Positions 1 through 5,990 of a stretch of 7,567 bases of DNA are shown piece by piece (the stretch's first letter is position 1; each line of letters opens with the position of its first letter). Position numbers and translations under genes: made by a program. The stretch comes from Anaerolineales bacterium (lineage in GTDB: Bacteria; Chloroflexota; Anaerolineae; Anaerolineales; Villigracilaceae): assembly GCA_015489255.1 (NCBI GenBank), contig WGAD01000383.1:1-7567 (forward strand), in the 5' to 3' direction. The notes beneath the pieces are model-generated. The model was not told where the DNA came from. It was given only the letters and a program-made list of their open reading frames with translations, and ran no database searches.

Positions 1-297
1 GTCCTGCCTACGCCCACCAGAGAAGCCACCGCCACCCCCTCGCCAGAGCCAACGCCCGTGTACGCCCGCGTCCAGGCCACGGTTGGCAATGGGGTGCTGG
101 TGCGCGCCGAACCGCCGGACGGCCAGGTGATCACCTCGCTGCTCAACGGCTACCTGGTCATCGTTTACCCGGAACAGCACATCGAAAACGGCGCCGTTTG
201 GGTGCGCATCCAGGCCACGCTCCCCGATGGGCGCACCATTGAGGGCTGGGTGTTGCAAAACTGGCTGGCTACAGCCACGCCCTCATCCAACTGGTGA
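1..297 (+). CDS. C-terminal end of an SH3b-domain protein (5' end outside window)
   Basis: The frame is open from the first base and ends at TGA 295-297, giving 98 visible residues; the true start lies upstream of the window. The first ~19 residues are a Pro/Thr/Ala/Glu-rich linker (for example 'TPSPEPTPV'), typical of exported proteins. Residues ~20-92 look like a bacterial SH3 (SH3b) domain: 'VLVRAEPPDG' at the first strand, 'LLNGYLVIV' in the middle, and 'GWVLQNWL' at the end, where the SH3b consensus has G-W-V. SH3b domains usually bind cell-wall or other surface polymers, so a secreted or surface location is likely. A GTG at 58-60 could be read as an internal start, but it falls inside the linker and has no clear Shine-Dalgarno sequence, so I treat the gene as truncated by the window. 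The next gene starts 31 nt downstream on the same strand, so co-transcription is plausible. The binding target and the rest of the protein are unknown. Confidence 0.82.
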   Translation, partial: VLPTPTREATATPSPEPTPVYARVQATVGNGVLVRAEPPDGQVITSLLNGYLVIVYPEQHIENGAVWVRIQATLPDGRTIEGWVLQNWLATATPSSNW

Positions 298-311
298 GCC
301 AATTCCTTCCC

Positions 312-318
312 AAGGAGA
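312..318 (+). promoter_or_regulatory. Ribosome-binding site of the phosphohexomutase gene
   Basis: AAGGAGA lies 10 nt before ATG 329-331. It decides the start: the in-frame ATG at 227 would overlap the upstream gene by 71 nt and would add 34 residues that do not belong to the phosphohexomutase fold, whereas the family normally begins just before the 'FGTDGWR' motif. Confidence 0.8.
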
Positions 319-328
319 AACAGAACCC

Positions 329-1789
329 ATGCCTATTCACTTCGGCACCGACGGCTGGCGTGCCGTCATTTCCGACACGTTTACCTTCAGCAACCTGCGC
401 ATGGTGGCGCAGGCCATCGCCGATGCCATCGCCTCCGAATATTGGGACAAGCGCGGCAACGGCGGGCAGCAGCCCGACCCGAAGAAGATCGTCATCGGCT
501 TCGATACCCGCTTCCTTTCCGATCGCTACGCCGGAGAAACCGCCCGCGTGCTGGCAGCCAACGGGTTTACCGTGCTGCTGGCCCAGGCCGACGCGCCCAC
601 CCCTGCCATTTCTTACGCCGTCAAACAACAGAACGCCATTGCCGGCATCGTCATCACTGCCTCGCACAATGCCCCCCGCTACAACGGTCTAAAGCTGAAA
701 GGCGACTACGGCGGCTCTGCCCTGCCGGAGCAATGCCGGCGCGTGGAAGTGTACATCAACGACAATGAAAACCAGGCCCGCGGCCCCAACCTGATGGACT
801 TTCACAAGGCGCGCGACCTGGGGCTGATTCGCAAATTCAACCCCATTCCGGCCTACTACAACCACCTGCGGCAATTGATCGACGTGGACGCCATCGCCGA
901 CAACCCGCAGCGCTTCGTGGTCGATTCCATGTACGGTTCCGGGCGCGGGGTCATCAAGGGCTTTTTGCAAGGGACCGGCTGCGAGATCACCGAAATCCGC
1001 AATGAAATGAACCCGGGGTTCGGCGGCATCCACCCGGAGCCGATCGGGCACTACCTGGGCGCCCTGGCGGGCGCCATCAGCACCGGGAAGGGTGATTTTG
1101 GCCTGGCAACCGACGGCGACGCCGACCGCATCGGCGCGATGGACGGACAGGGGCGGTTCGTGGACCCGCACAAGATCATGGCCCTGTCGTTGCGCTATCT
1201 GGTGGAAAGGCGCGGCTGGCGCGGCGCCGTTGTCCGCACCGTATCGACCACACGGATGATCGATCGGCTGGCGCAACGGTATGGCCTGCCGCTTTACGAA
1301 ACGCCGGTCGGGTTCAACCACATTGCCGATTACATGATGAAAGAAGACGTGCTCATCGGCGGAGAAGAATCCGGCGGCATCTCTTTCCGGGGGCACATTC
1401 CGGAGGGAGATGGCATCCTGATGGGCCTCTTGCTGGTTGAAATCGTGGCCGTAGAAGGAAAGCCCCTGCACAAGCTGGTTGACGATCTGCTGGAAGAGGT
1501 AGGCCCGGCCTACTATGAGCGCACGGATCTGCGCCTGCGGCATCCCGTATCCAAACCGGAAATGGTCCAGCGCCTGCGGGCGCAGGCCCCGGCCTCTCTG
1601 GCTGGTCGCCGGGTGGCCGAGGTCAGCGATCGGGACGGGGTGAAGTACATCCTGGACGATGATTCCTGGTTGTTGATCCGCCCTTCCGGCACAGAGCCGG
1701 TCTTGCGTGTGTACGCCGAGGGTCGCAGCCGCGCCATCGTCCGCGACCTGCTGGCCTACGGAGAACAAGTCGCCACCGAAAGCGCATAA
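329..1789 (+). CDS. Phosphoglucomutase/phosphomannomutase family protein (alpha-D-phosphohexomutase)
   Basis: A complete 486-aa cytoplasmic enzyme of the four-domain alpha-D-phosphohexomutase superfamily, which moves phosphate between C6 and C1 of a hexose through a phosphoserine intermediate. The signature motifs appear in the expected order: 'FGTDGWR' (5-11); the catalytic loop 'TASHNAPRYNG' with phosphoserine S112; the Mg-binding loop 'DGDADR' (262-267); the sugar-recognition loop 'GEESGG' (345-350); and the phosphate-binding loop 'RPSGTEP' (451-457). Length is normal and no motif is broken. The residue after 'TASHN' is Ala where Pro is usual. The sugar loop GEESGG differs from the GEMSGH typical of PMM/PGM enzymes and from the GlmM pattern, so I favour a glucose-phosphate or mixed glucose/mannose enzyme over phosphoglucosamine mutase; the exact substrate cannot be fixed from sequence. 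Such enzymes feed glycogen, exopolysaccharide or nucleotide-sugar synthesis. It follows the SH3b gene by 31 nt and ends at a hairpin terminator facing the convergent operon. Confidence 0.95.
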   Translation: MPIHFGTDGWRAVISDTFTFSNLRMVAQAIADAIASEYWDKRGNGGQQPDPKKIVIGFDTRFLSDRYAGETARVLAANGFTVLLAQADAPTPAISYAVKQQNAIAGIVITASHNAPRYNGLKLKGDYGGSALPEQCRRVEVYINDNENQARGPNLMDFHKARDLGLIRKFNPIPAYYNHLRQLIDVDAIADNPQRFVVDSMYGSGRGVIKGFLQGTGCEITEIRNEMNPGFGGIHPEPIGHYLGALAGAISTGKGDFGLATDGDADRIGAMDGQGRFVDPHKIMALSLRYLVERRGWRGAVVRTVSTTRMIDRLAQRYGLPLYETPVGFNHIADYMMKEDVLIGGEESGGISFRGHIPEGDGILMGLLLVEIVAVEGKPLHKLVDDLLEEVGPAYYERTDLRLRHPVSKPEMVQRLRAQAPASLAGRRVAEVSDRDGVKYILDDDSWLLIRPSGTEPVLRVYAEGRSRAIVRDLLAYGEQVATESA

Positions 1790-1813
1790 AGCGCACTTCA
1801 TGCCCCTGACGCA

Positions 1814-1841
1814 AACAAACCTCCCGGGCGGGAGGTTTGTT
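1814..1841. terminator. Bidirectional intrinsic terminator between convergent genes
   Basis: A perfect 12-bp inverted repeat, AACAAACCTCCC (1814-1825) and GGGAGGTTTGTT (1830-1841), with a 4-nt GGGC loop. On the plus strand it is followed by GTTTT (1842-1846), and on the minus strand the arm runs out into TTTG. It lies in the 77-bp gap between the stop of the phosphohexomutase gene (1789) and the stop of the minus-strand LPATG gene (1867), so it can end transcription from both sides. The U-tracts are short, so strength is uncertain, but stem quality and position are convincing. Confidence 0.85.
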
Positions 1842-1866
1842 GTTTTGCAGGGAAAGAAGCCAGCGC

Positions 1867-2463
1867 TCAGGCGGCGCCAGGCGCCGTTCGCAATTTGCGT
1901 GCCAGGAAGATAATGATGACAAAGGCCAGCCCCATCACCAGCAAGCCCGGCAAGCCGACTTCGTCGGCAAAGCCCGTTGCCGGCAAGGCCGTTGTCGTCG
2001 GGATGACGGTCTGCTGGGCCAGGGCGGCCTGCGTCAAGGCGGCCTCGATGGTCGCCGTCACATAGGCGTTGTCGGGGGTCGGCGTATCCGTTGGCATGGC
2101 CACCACCGGCGTCGGGCTGGGAGTCGGCGTATCGGAGGGGATCGGGCTGGGCAGCGGGGTGGTCGTCCAGGCGAGGGCATCGGCAGTGCCCGTCAAACCG
2201 GCGGCGATTTGCGTGTTTTGTGCCGCCACTGTGGCCTCCTGGTTGAGCCGCTCGGCCCGCTGTTTGGGCGCCACGAAGAAAACGTAGGCGGCAAAGCAAA
2301 TCAGCGAAAGCAAGATCAGGGCGCCCATGCCGCCGGCGACCATCATAAAAGTGCGGTTGTTGTCCGCCCCGCCTTCTTCGCCTTCTTCGGCGGGGAAATC
2401 CATCGTGGGATCGTCTTCCGGGAACAAGGCATCTCCGGTGCTGAAGGGATTTTCTGTGCTCAT
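1867..2463 (-). CDS. Thr/Pro-rich membrane protein with C-terminal LPATG sorting-type signal
   Basis: A 198-aa protein I cannot assign to a named family. Residues 1-37 are acidic (clusters of Asp/Glu around 16-34) with no signal peptide ahead of them. Residues 39-64 form a hydrophobic transmembrane segment. Residues 65-100 are Ala/Thr/Gln-rich, and 101-130 are a Pro/Thr/Ser linker ('TPTPSPTP'). A second Ala/Thr/Gln-rich stretch (131-158) leads to LPATG (160-164), a hydrophobic segment (170-187) and a basic tail (R189, K190, R192). This tripartite ending matches the sortase sorting-signal layout. Both termini would then be cytoplasmic with the middle outside, although K67, R69 and R72 after the first helix make the topology less certain. 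Start ATG 2461-2463 is preceded by AGGAG at 6 nt. It is the last gene of the five-gene operon, 31 nt after its neighbour. A plain double-pass membrane protein with a chance LPATG is the alternative. Confidence 0.88.
   Translation of the reverse strand: MSTENPFSTGDALFPEDDPTMDFPAEEGEEGGADNNRTFMMVAGGMGALILLSLICFAAYVFFVAPKQRAERLNQEATVAAQNTQIAAGLTGTADALAWTTTPLPSPIPSDTPTPSPTPVVAMPTDTPTPDNAYVTATIEAALTQAALAQQTVIPTTTALPATGFADEVGLPGLLVMGLAFVIIIFLARKLRTAPGAA
1972..1986 (-). other. LPATG sortase-recognition-type motif
   Basis: Codons TTG CCG GCA ACG GGC on the minus strand encode LPATG at residues 160-164 of the 198-aa protein. A hydrophobic stretch and an R-K-x-R tail follow, ending 34 residues after the motif. 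The motif and its context are visible in the sequence; cleavage by a sortase is inferred, and no sortase gene is in the window. Confidence 0.65.
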
Positions 2464-2469
2464 CTTTTT

Positions 2470-2474
2470 CTCCT
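2470..2474 (-). promoter_or_regulatory. Ribosome-binding site of the LPATG protein gene
   Basis: AGGAG on the minus strand, inside GAGGAGAAAAAG, lies 6 nt before the ATG at 2463. It supports that start and shows independent translation initiation in the widest gap of the operon (31 nt). Confidence 0.75.
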
Positions 2475-2494
2475 CTATTCACGCCTCGACATGC

Positions 2495-3553
2495 TCAAGG
2501 CAGTAATTCCAGGTTCGTCAAGGGAACATACGCGCGTTCGCCATTTTCCAAATTCACCTGCGCCACATAAGCCCGGATGCCGTTGGGCAAGCGCTTGCGT
2601 TGCGACAGTATCCGATGGATAACGCCCACGGCGCCGGCGTAAGGCTCCAGGTTCATCAATACCTTATCCCCGGGCGCCAACAGGCGGGCCGGTTCCAGTT
2701 CTTCCATGCCGGAAAGGCTGGCAATTTGGATCACAACTTTAGGCGTATGCCCGCGTAAACGGTTAAACTCCTGCGCAAACAACGTTGCCCCGTTGTCGTC
2801 ATTGGTCGTCAACAATTTGAACGCCGCCGAATTCATCGGTCGTTTGCCCAGGCCATCCGTGGTCATAATAGGGAACGGCATCCGCCGGGCCAGGGGTATC
2901 AGATCTGGATTCAAGCTCGACAGGATTAAACCGCGCACCGGGCTGTCTTTGGCTGCTTTCAGGGTGTTGGCATCCTGGCAATGTCCGCCAACCACGATGT
3001 TCCCGCGTCTGCTAACATCCACATCTTCCGGGCGCAAGACATCCGTTGGTTTTTCGAGGACCGAAAAGATGGTGCCAGTGTCAAAGCGCCCGTTGCCCCA
3101 CAACCCTTCGACCACGGTACCTTCGGCTTGAATCACCGCCCCCCATCCCTCGTGCACTTCCGTCACCCGTCCTCCCAGGCCGGCCTCCAGGTTTACCGGT
3201 TCGCGGGCGACCTCCAGCAAAACCTGCGGGCCGCTTGTCAGCAAGACCCGACCATCCTGCGGGGCGCGCAGCGTGCGCGGTGGGACACCGCCGATCTGCA
3301 AGAGGGGTTCACCGGCTTTGACGCGCTGCCCCTCCTTGCACAAGATCTTCACTTTTTTGCTGTCCTCGCCCAGGGAAAGCAGGTCTCGCGCATCTAGCAA
3401 GATGTGCTGACGGCCAATCAACGTCTCCGCAATAATGTCGTTGGCGCTTACTTGCTGGCCGTTTTCAACCAATACACGCCCTGGACGCGGCAAAAGACGC
3501 GCTTCCCGAATTGAGGCGATGCCAGCAATCTGACGCAGTTTGCGAACGATCAT
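2495..3553 (-). CDS. Uncharacterised protein with biotinyl/lipoyl-like N-terminal and KOW-like C-terminal regions
   Basis: A 352-aa soluble protein with no signal peptide or membrane helix; I do not recognise a named family. Residues ~24-115 contain two repeated 'hairpin-entry' patterns, 'GRVLVENGQQVSANDIIAE' and 'KEGQRVKAGEPLLQIGG', followed by 'LRAPQDGRVLL'. This is the look of a barrel-sandwich (biotinyl/lipoyl-like or RnfC-like) fold, but there is no modifiable Lys in an MKM/DKA context, so carrier function is not supported. Residues ~120-165 are Gly-rich beta strands. Residues ~185-290 look alpha/beta ('GNIVVGG', 'RGLILSS', 'FPIMTTDG', 'KVVIQIASL'). Residues 292-350 ('APGDKVLMNLEPYAGAVGVI' onward) resemble a KOW-type beta barrel. 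The start ATG is one base after the TGA of the MutL-like gene and has GGGAGG 5 nt upstream, so translation is probably coupled, which points to a working partnership with that ATPase. Its biochemical role is unknown. Confidence 0.9.
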   Translation of the reverse strand: MIVRKLRQIAGIASIREARLLPRPGRVLVENGQQVSANDIIAETLIGRQHILLDARDLLSLGEDSKKVKILCKEGQRVKAGEPLLQIGGVPPRTLRAPQDGRVLLTSGPQVLLEVAREPVNLEAGLGGRVTEVHEGWGAVIQAEGTVVEGLWGNGRFDTGTIFSVLEKPTDVLRPEDVDVSRRGNIVVGGHCQDANTLKAAKDSPVRGLILSSLNPDLIPLARRMPFPIMTTDGLGKRPMNSAAFKLLTTNDDNGATLFAQEFNRLRGHTPKVVIQIASLSGMEELEPARLLAPGDKVLMNLEPYAGAVGVIHRILSQRKRLPNGIRAYVAQVNLENGERAYVPLTNLELLP

Positions 3554-3554
3554 C

Positions 3555-5306
3555 TCAACCTCCCAGCGCCCAGAGCCATTTTTTCATCAGTTCGCGCCGC
3601 CGCACCGGATCTTCCGGCAACGAGAGCGGTCGTCCACGTGCATCGATCACCAGGCCCAACAAACTGCCGTTGACTGTAATTCGGTGAGAACGCCCCGGGC
3701 CAAAACCGGCGTTCATGCCGCGCAGCGGCTCGATCATCACGCTGGCGCGCTGTCCAGGCGCCAGGGAGATCACCTCCAGGCCGCCCTGCTTGATCGTCAT
3801 CCGCGTTTCGTCGCCTTGCTCCGTTTGCACGGTGATCTTCAACACCGGCGTCCCCTGGCGCGCCGCCCCTACCGGCGCGATCACCGTCGCCAGGTTGGTA
3901 AAGGCAGCCGTTTCCAACACTTGCGCCGCCGCCAGGGCGTTGACCTCGCCTATCACCCCCAGGCCGGCCAGCAAGTCGTTATCGTCCAGCACAAAAGTCG
4001 TCACGCCAACCGGCTGCAAGCCGTCCAGCAGCGTCAACAAGGCCTGCCCGGGGGTTGGCGCCGAAGTAAAGACCTCGCCGGCGGCGAAAATTGGCTCCAC
4101 CAGGGGCAGCAGCCGCGGGTGGAGAGAAATCGCCGTTGCGGGCATATCGCGCACAAAGGCTTGCACCCCCAGCCAGAGCACTTCGCGTGCCATCGCCTGT
4201 TCGATGGCCGCCGTTTCCTTGCTCATGGGCACATGGTCCGGGTAGAACACCTTGTTGTACAGGTATTCACGCACTTCATCGGCGGAGATGTCCAGCGTCA
4301 GCCAGCGTTGAATCCGCTCTATGCTGGAACGCTGCAAGGCGCGCATCAGGCTGTCGCCCAGGCCGAGCGGCAGCGTTTTGGATTGCCAGAGACGCCCATA
4401 GGCTGCATGAAGGCTCACACTGGCCGAGCCGAGGTCCACACTCATTACGCCTTTGGGGGAATCATAAATCGCGCCCAGCAAACGAACGGTGCGCCCTTGG
4501 GCAAAGTTGGTGGGCAGGATCATCCCCTTTGTCCAGGTGATGAGTTCTTCGATCCCCTCAAGCCAACGCCCCTGCAAGCCGGCCCAGGCGCGCGCCAGTT
4601 CGTTGGCCGCTGGCAGGAGGTTTTCGTGGTCCAGGGTCGGTCGAATGTTGGGCGCCAGGTGCACGTTTTCGGCGACGGCTTCAAAAGCTTGCTGTGCTTC
4701 CGCTGCCAGATCCTGGTTGCCTGCGTACAGGATGGTCGGACGGTTTTCCGGGCTGGCGAGGTAGCCTCCCAAGCCGATGACCTCAAACAGGCGTTCCAAA
4801 GCCTGCGAGGCACCGCCGTCGGTGCCGCCGGCCACGATGATGACATCCGGCTTGCGGGCGGCCAGAGAATCCAGCTGTTCGCTTACGGAACGGGTGTCAT
4901 TAATATGCAAGATGTCCACCACCTGGGCGTACAGCATCTCTGCCAGGCGACGGGCGCTTTCCACGGAGACCTCTTCCAGCAAGCCGGCAACCGCTACCTT
5001 CAACAATGGTCCGGCGGAAAGCACCGCCGCCACCTGATCAACGCCTTGCCCGCCATCGGTCGAGGGAAGGATCAGGCTGTCGTCATCCATCAGCAAGGTG
5101 CGGCCGGTTTTCTCTTGCAGGATTTTTATCGCCTGCCGCGCCCCCACCATCAGATCGCGCACCGGCGGCGTTGTGGTGCTGGGCGCGTCTGCATAGGCGA
5201 TGAAACGATACCGCCCCTCCACCACATCGAACAGGACGGCGCGCGTGTTGATGTTGCCGATATCTAAAACCAGGATGGAGACATCATCGACTACAGAGGC
5301 TGGCAT
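3555..5306 (-). CDS. MutL-like (glutamate mutase L family) ASKHA-fold ATPase
   Basis: A 583-aa cytoplasmic protein. The N-terminal phosphate-1 loop 'LVLDIGNINTRAVLFD' (12-27, acidic D15) and the second loop 'VMSVDLGSASVSLHAA' (287-302, D291) are hallmarks of the actin/Hsp70/sugar-kinase fold. 'PDVIIVAGGTDGG' (153-165) and the overall spacing match the MutL family, the ATPases encoded beside cobalamin-dependent glutamate mutase. Other conserved-looking blocks are 'NIRPTLDHENLLPA' (220-233) and the Gly-rich stretch near 409-450. Classical MutL proteins are about 460 residues; here ~110-120 extra residues (from ~475) form a beta-rich C-terminal domain with 'GFGPGRSHRI' and 'LGLVIDARGRPLSLP'. No mutase gene is nearby, so a MutL name should not be read as glutamate fermentation. 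The neighbours are a six-helix membrane protein 4 nt upstream and the KOW-like protein 1 nt downstream. I infer an ATP-driven chaperone or scaffold for an envelope-linked complex. Family membership is fairly sure; function is not. Confidence 0.88.
   Translation of the reverse strand: MPASVVDDVSILVLDIGNINTRAVLFDVVEGRYRFIAYADAPSTTTPPVRDLMVGARQAIKILQEKTGRTLLMDDDSLILPSTDGGQGVDQVAAVLSAGPLLKVAVAGLLEEVSVESARRLAEMLYAQVVDILHINDTRSVSEQLDSLAARKPDVIIVAGGTDGGASQALERLFEVIGLGGYLASPENRPTILYAGNQDLAAEAQQAFEAVAENVHLAPNIRPTLDHENLLPAANELARAWAGLQGRWLEGIEELITWTKGMILPTNFAQGRTVRLLGAIYDSPKGVMSVDLGSASVSLHAAYGRLWQSKTLPLGLGDSLMRALQRSSIERIQRWLTLDISADEVREYLYNKVFYPDHVPMSKETAAIEQAMAREVLWLGVQAFVRDMPATAISLHPRLLPLVEPIFAAGEVFTSAPTPGQALLTLLDGLQPVGVTTFVLDDNDLLAGLGVIGEVNALAAAQVLETAAFTNLATVIAPVGAARQGTPVLKITVQTEQGDETRMTIKQGGLEVISLAPGQRASVMIEPLRGMNAGFGPGRSHRITVNGSLLGLVIDARGRPLSLPEDPVRRRELMKKWLWALGG
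3559..3564 (-). promoter_or_regulatory. Ribosome-binding site of the KOW-like protein gene, inside the MutL-like gene's end
   Basis: GGGAGG on the minus strand lies 5 nt before ATG 3553 and within the last codons of the MutL-like gene, whose TGA ends one base before that ATG. This layout implies translational coupling. Confidence 0.8.
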
Positions 5307-5310
5307 CGGG

Positions 5311-5317
5311 TCACCCT
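5311..5317 (-). promoter_or_regulatory. Ribosome-binding site of the MutL-like gene, overlapping the previous stop codon
   Basis: AGGGTGA on the minus strand contains both a modest Shine-Dalgarno core (AGGG, 7 nt from ATG 5306) and the TGA that ends the membrane-protein gene. The weak SD together with the 4-nt gap suggests the ATPase depends partly on re-initiation by ribosomes finishing the membrane-protein gene. Confidence 0.6.
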
Positions 5318-5988
5318 ATCAGGGAAAAGATGAAATCGTATAAAAACGTCACGCGCTCAACCAGGGAGCCAAAAGCCGCCGCAAAGGCCCCGGCAAACAG
5401 CACGCCCAGGGCGATAGCAATGAACACCTGCCCCAACCAGGCCACGCCGCTCATCAGGCGGCTGCGTTTCCCCTGCCGACGCGGATTGACGCCGAACTGA
5501 AAGTACAGCAGGGTGACCAGCGTCCCCACCAGCACCACAACGCCATCCAGCAGGCGTTCCATGCCCGCTGCATCGCGCATGGCATCACTGGCTGCCGGCA
5601 GGGAAACGGTCTCAACCACCAGCGGGATGAGCGTGCCCGTCACCACACCGCCAACCGCTACGGCCGCGCCGACACCCACCATCATCGCCAGCACAGGCCG
5701 CCCCATGCGCGAAAGGCGCGGCGTCAACGTACCCAGCAGCATGACAGACAGCAAAAGGGGAAAAATCAGCAACATGCGTTCCGTCATATCGCCGAACACA
5801 AGCGGCACAATCAGCCTGGGGTACAACACCTGGTGCCAGGCAACCGCCGCCACATAACCCGCCGCCACACCTACGAAAAGGTAGCTCGCCAGGCGGAAGA
5901 GGGGGTTATCTCCCACAAGGTAACTGAGGATCATCACGGTTATGAGAAAGGCCACCGGGCCGGAGATCAAATCCAGAGGAAACGTCAT
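5311..5988 (-). CDS. Six-helix integral membrane protein of unknown function
   Basis: A 225-aa, very hydrophobic protein I cannot assign to a family. Likely transmembrane segments are at about 9-25, 34-55, 72-89, 98-121, 147-166 and 183-207. Basic loops 'RLSRMGR' (91-97) and 'RRQGKRSR' (170-177) should face the cytoplasm, which would put both termini outside; this topology is a prediction. Helices 2, 4 and 6 are rich in Gly/Ala ('GVGAAVAVGGVV'), as in tightly packed bundles or channels. No charged transport motif, metal site or catalytic motif is evident. ATG 5988 follows the TGA of the repeat-protein gene by only 2 nt, with GGAGG 7 nt upstream inside that gene, and the MutL-like gene starts 4 nt after its own stop. 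It is therefore almost certainly made together with both and is a candidate membrane platform for the ATPase. A transporter subunit is another possibility. Confidence 0.88.
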   Translation of the reverse strand: MTFPLDLISGPVAFLITVMILSYLVGDNPLFRLASYLFVGVAAGYVAAVAWHQVLYPRLIVPLVFGDMTERMLLIFPLLLSVMLLGTLTPRLSRMGRPVLAMMVGVGAAVAVGGVVTGTLIPLVVETVSLPAASDAMRDAAGMERLLDGVVVLVGTLVTLLYFQFGVNPRRQGKRSRLMSGVAWLGQVFIAIALGVLFAGAFAAAFGSLVERVTFLYDFIFSLIG

Positions 5989-5990
5989 CG

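Noticed and set aside
227..328. Longer in-frame start for the phosphohexomutase gene
   Set aside because: It would overlap the SH3b gene by 71 nt, lacks a ribosome-binding site and adds 34 residues outside the family fold. ATG 329 has AAGGAGA upstream and starts next to the conserved FGTDGWR motif.
1872..1886. GC palindrome CGGCGCC-A-GGCGCCG near the end of the LPATG gene
   Set aside because: It lies within the coding sequence, its 1-nt spacer makes a poor hairpin loop and no T-tract follows. The downstream 12-bp hairpin is the better terminator.
1954..1968. Small hairpin GCCGAC-TTC-GTCGGC
   Set aside because: It is a short 6-bp stem inside codons following the LPATG motif, with no T-tract. 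GC-rich coding sequence gives such matches by chance.
689..2482. 597-codon open frame on the minus strand opposite the phosphohexomutase gene
   Set aside because: Its composition is Arg/Ala/Gly/His-rich without domains, and it runs antisense through all the catalytic motifs and through the terminator. It is a shadow frame of GC-rich coding sequence.
1837..2622. Plus-strand open frame across the LPATG gene and into the next gene
   Set aside because: The product is Arg/Gly/His-rich low complexity, begins inside the terminator region and spans an intergenic gap of the opposite operon.
3540..5267. 575-codon open frame on the plus strand opposite the MutL-like gene
   Set aside because: The translation is rich in His, Arg and Gln with no recognisable motif, while the opposite strand has clear ATP-binding loops and good junctions with its neighbours.
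3555..5306. DNA mismatch-repair MutL
   Set aside because: The protein lacks GHKL ATPase motifs and has ASKHA phosphate loops. The resemblance is to the glutamate-mutase-associated MutL, which shares only the name.
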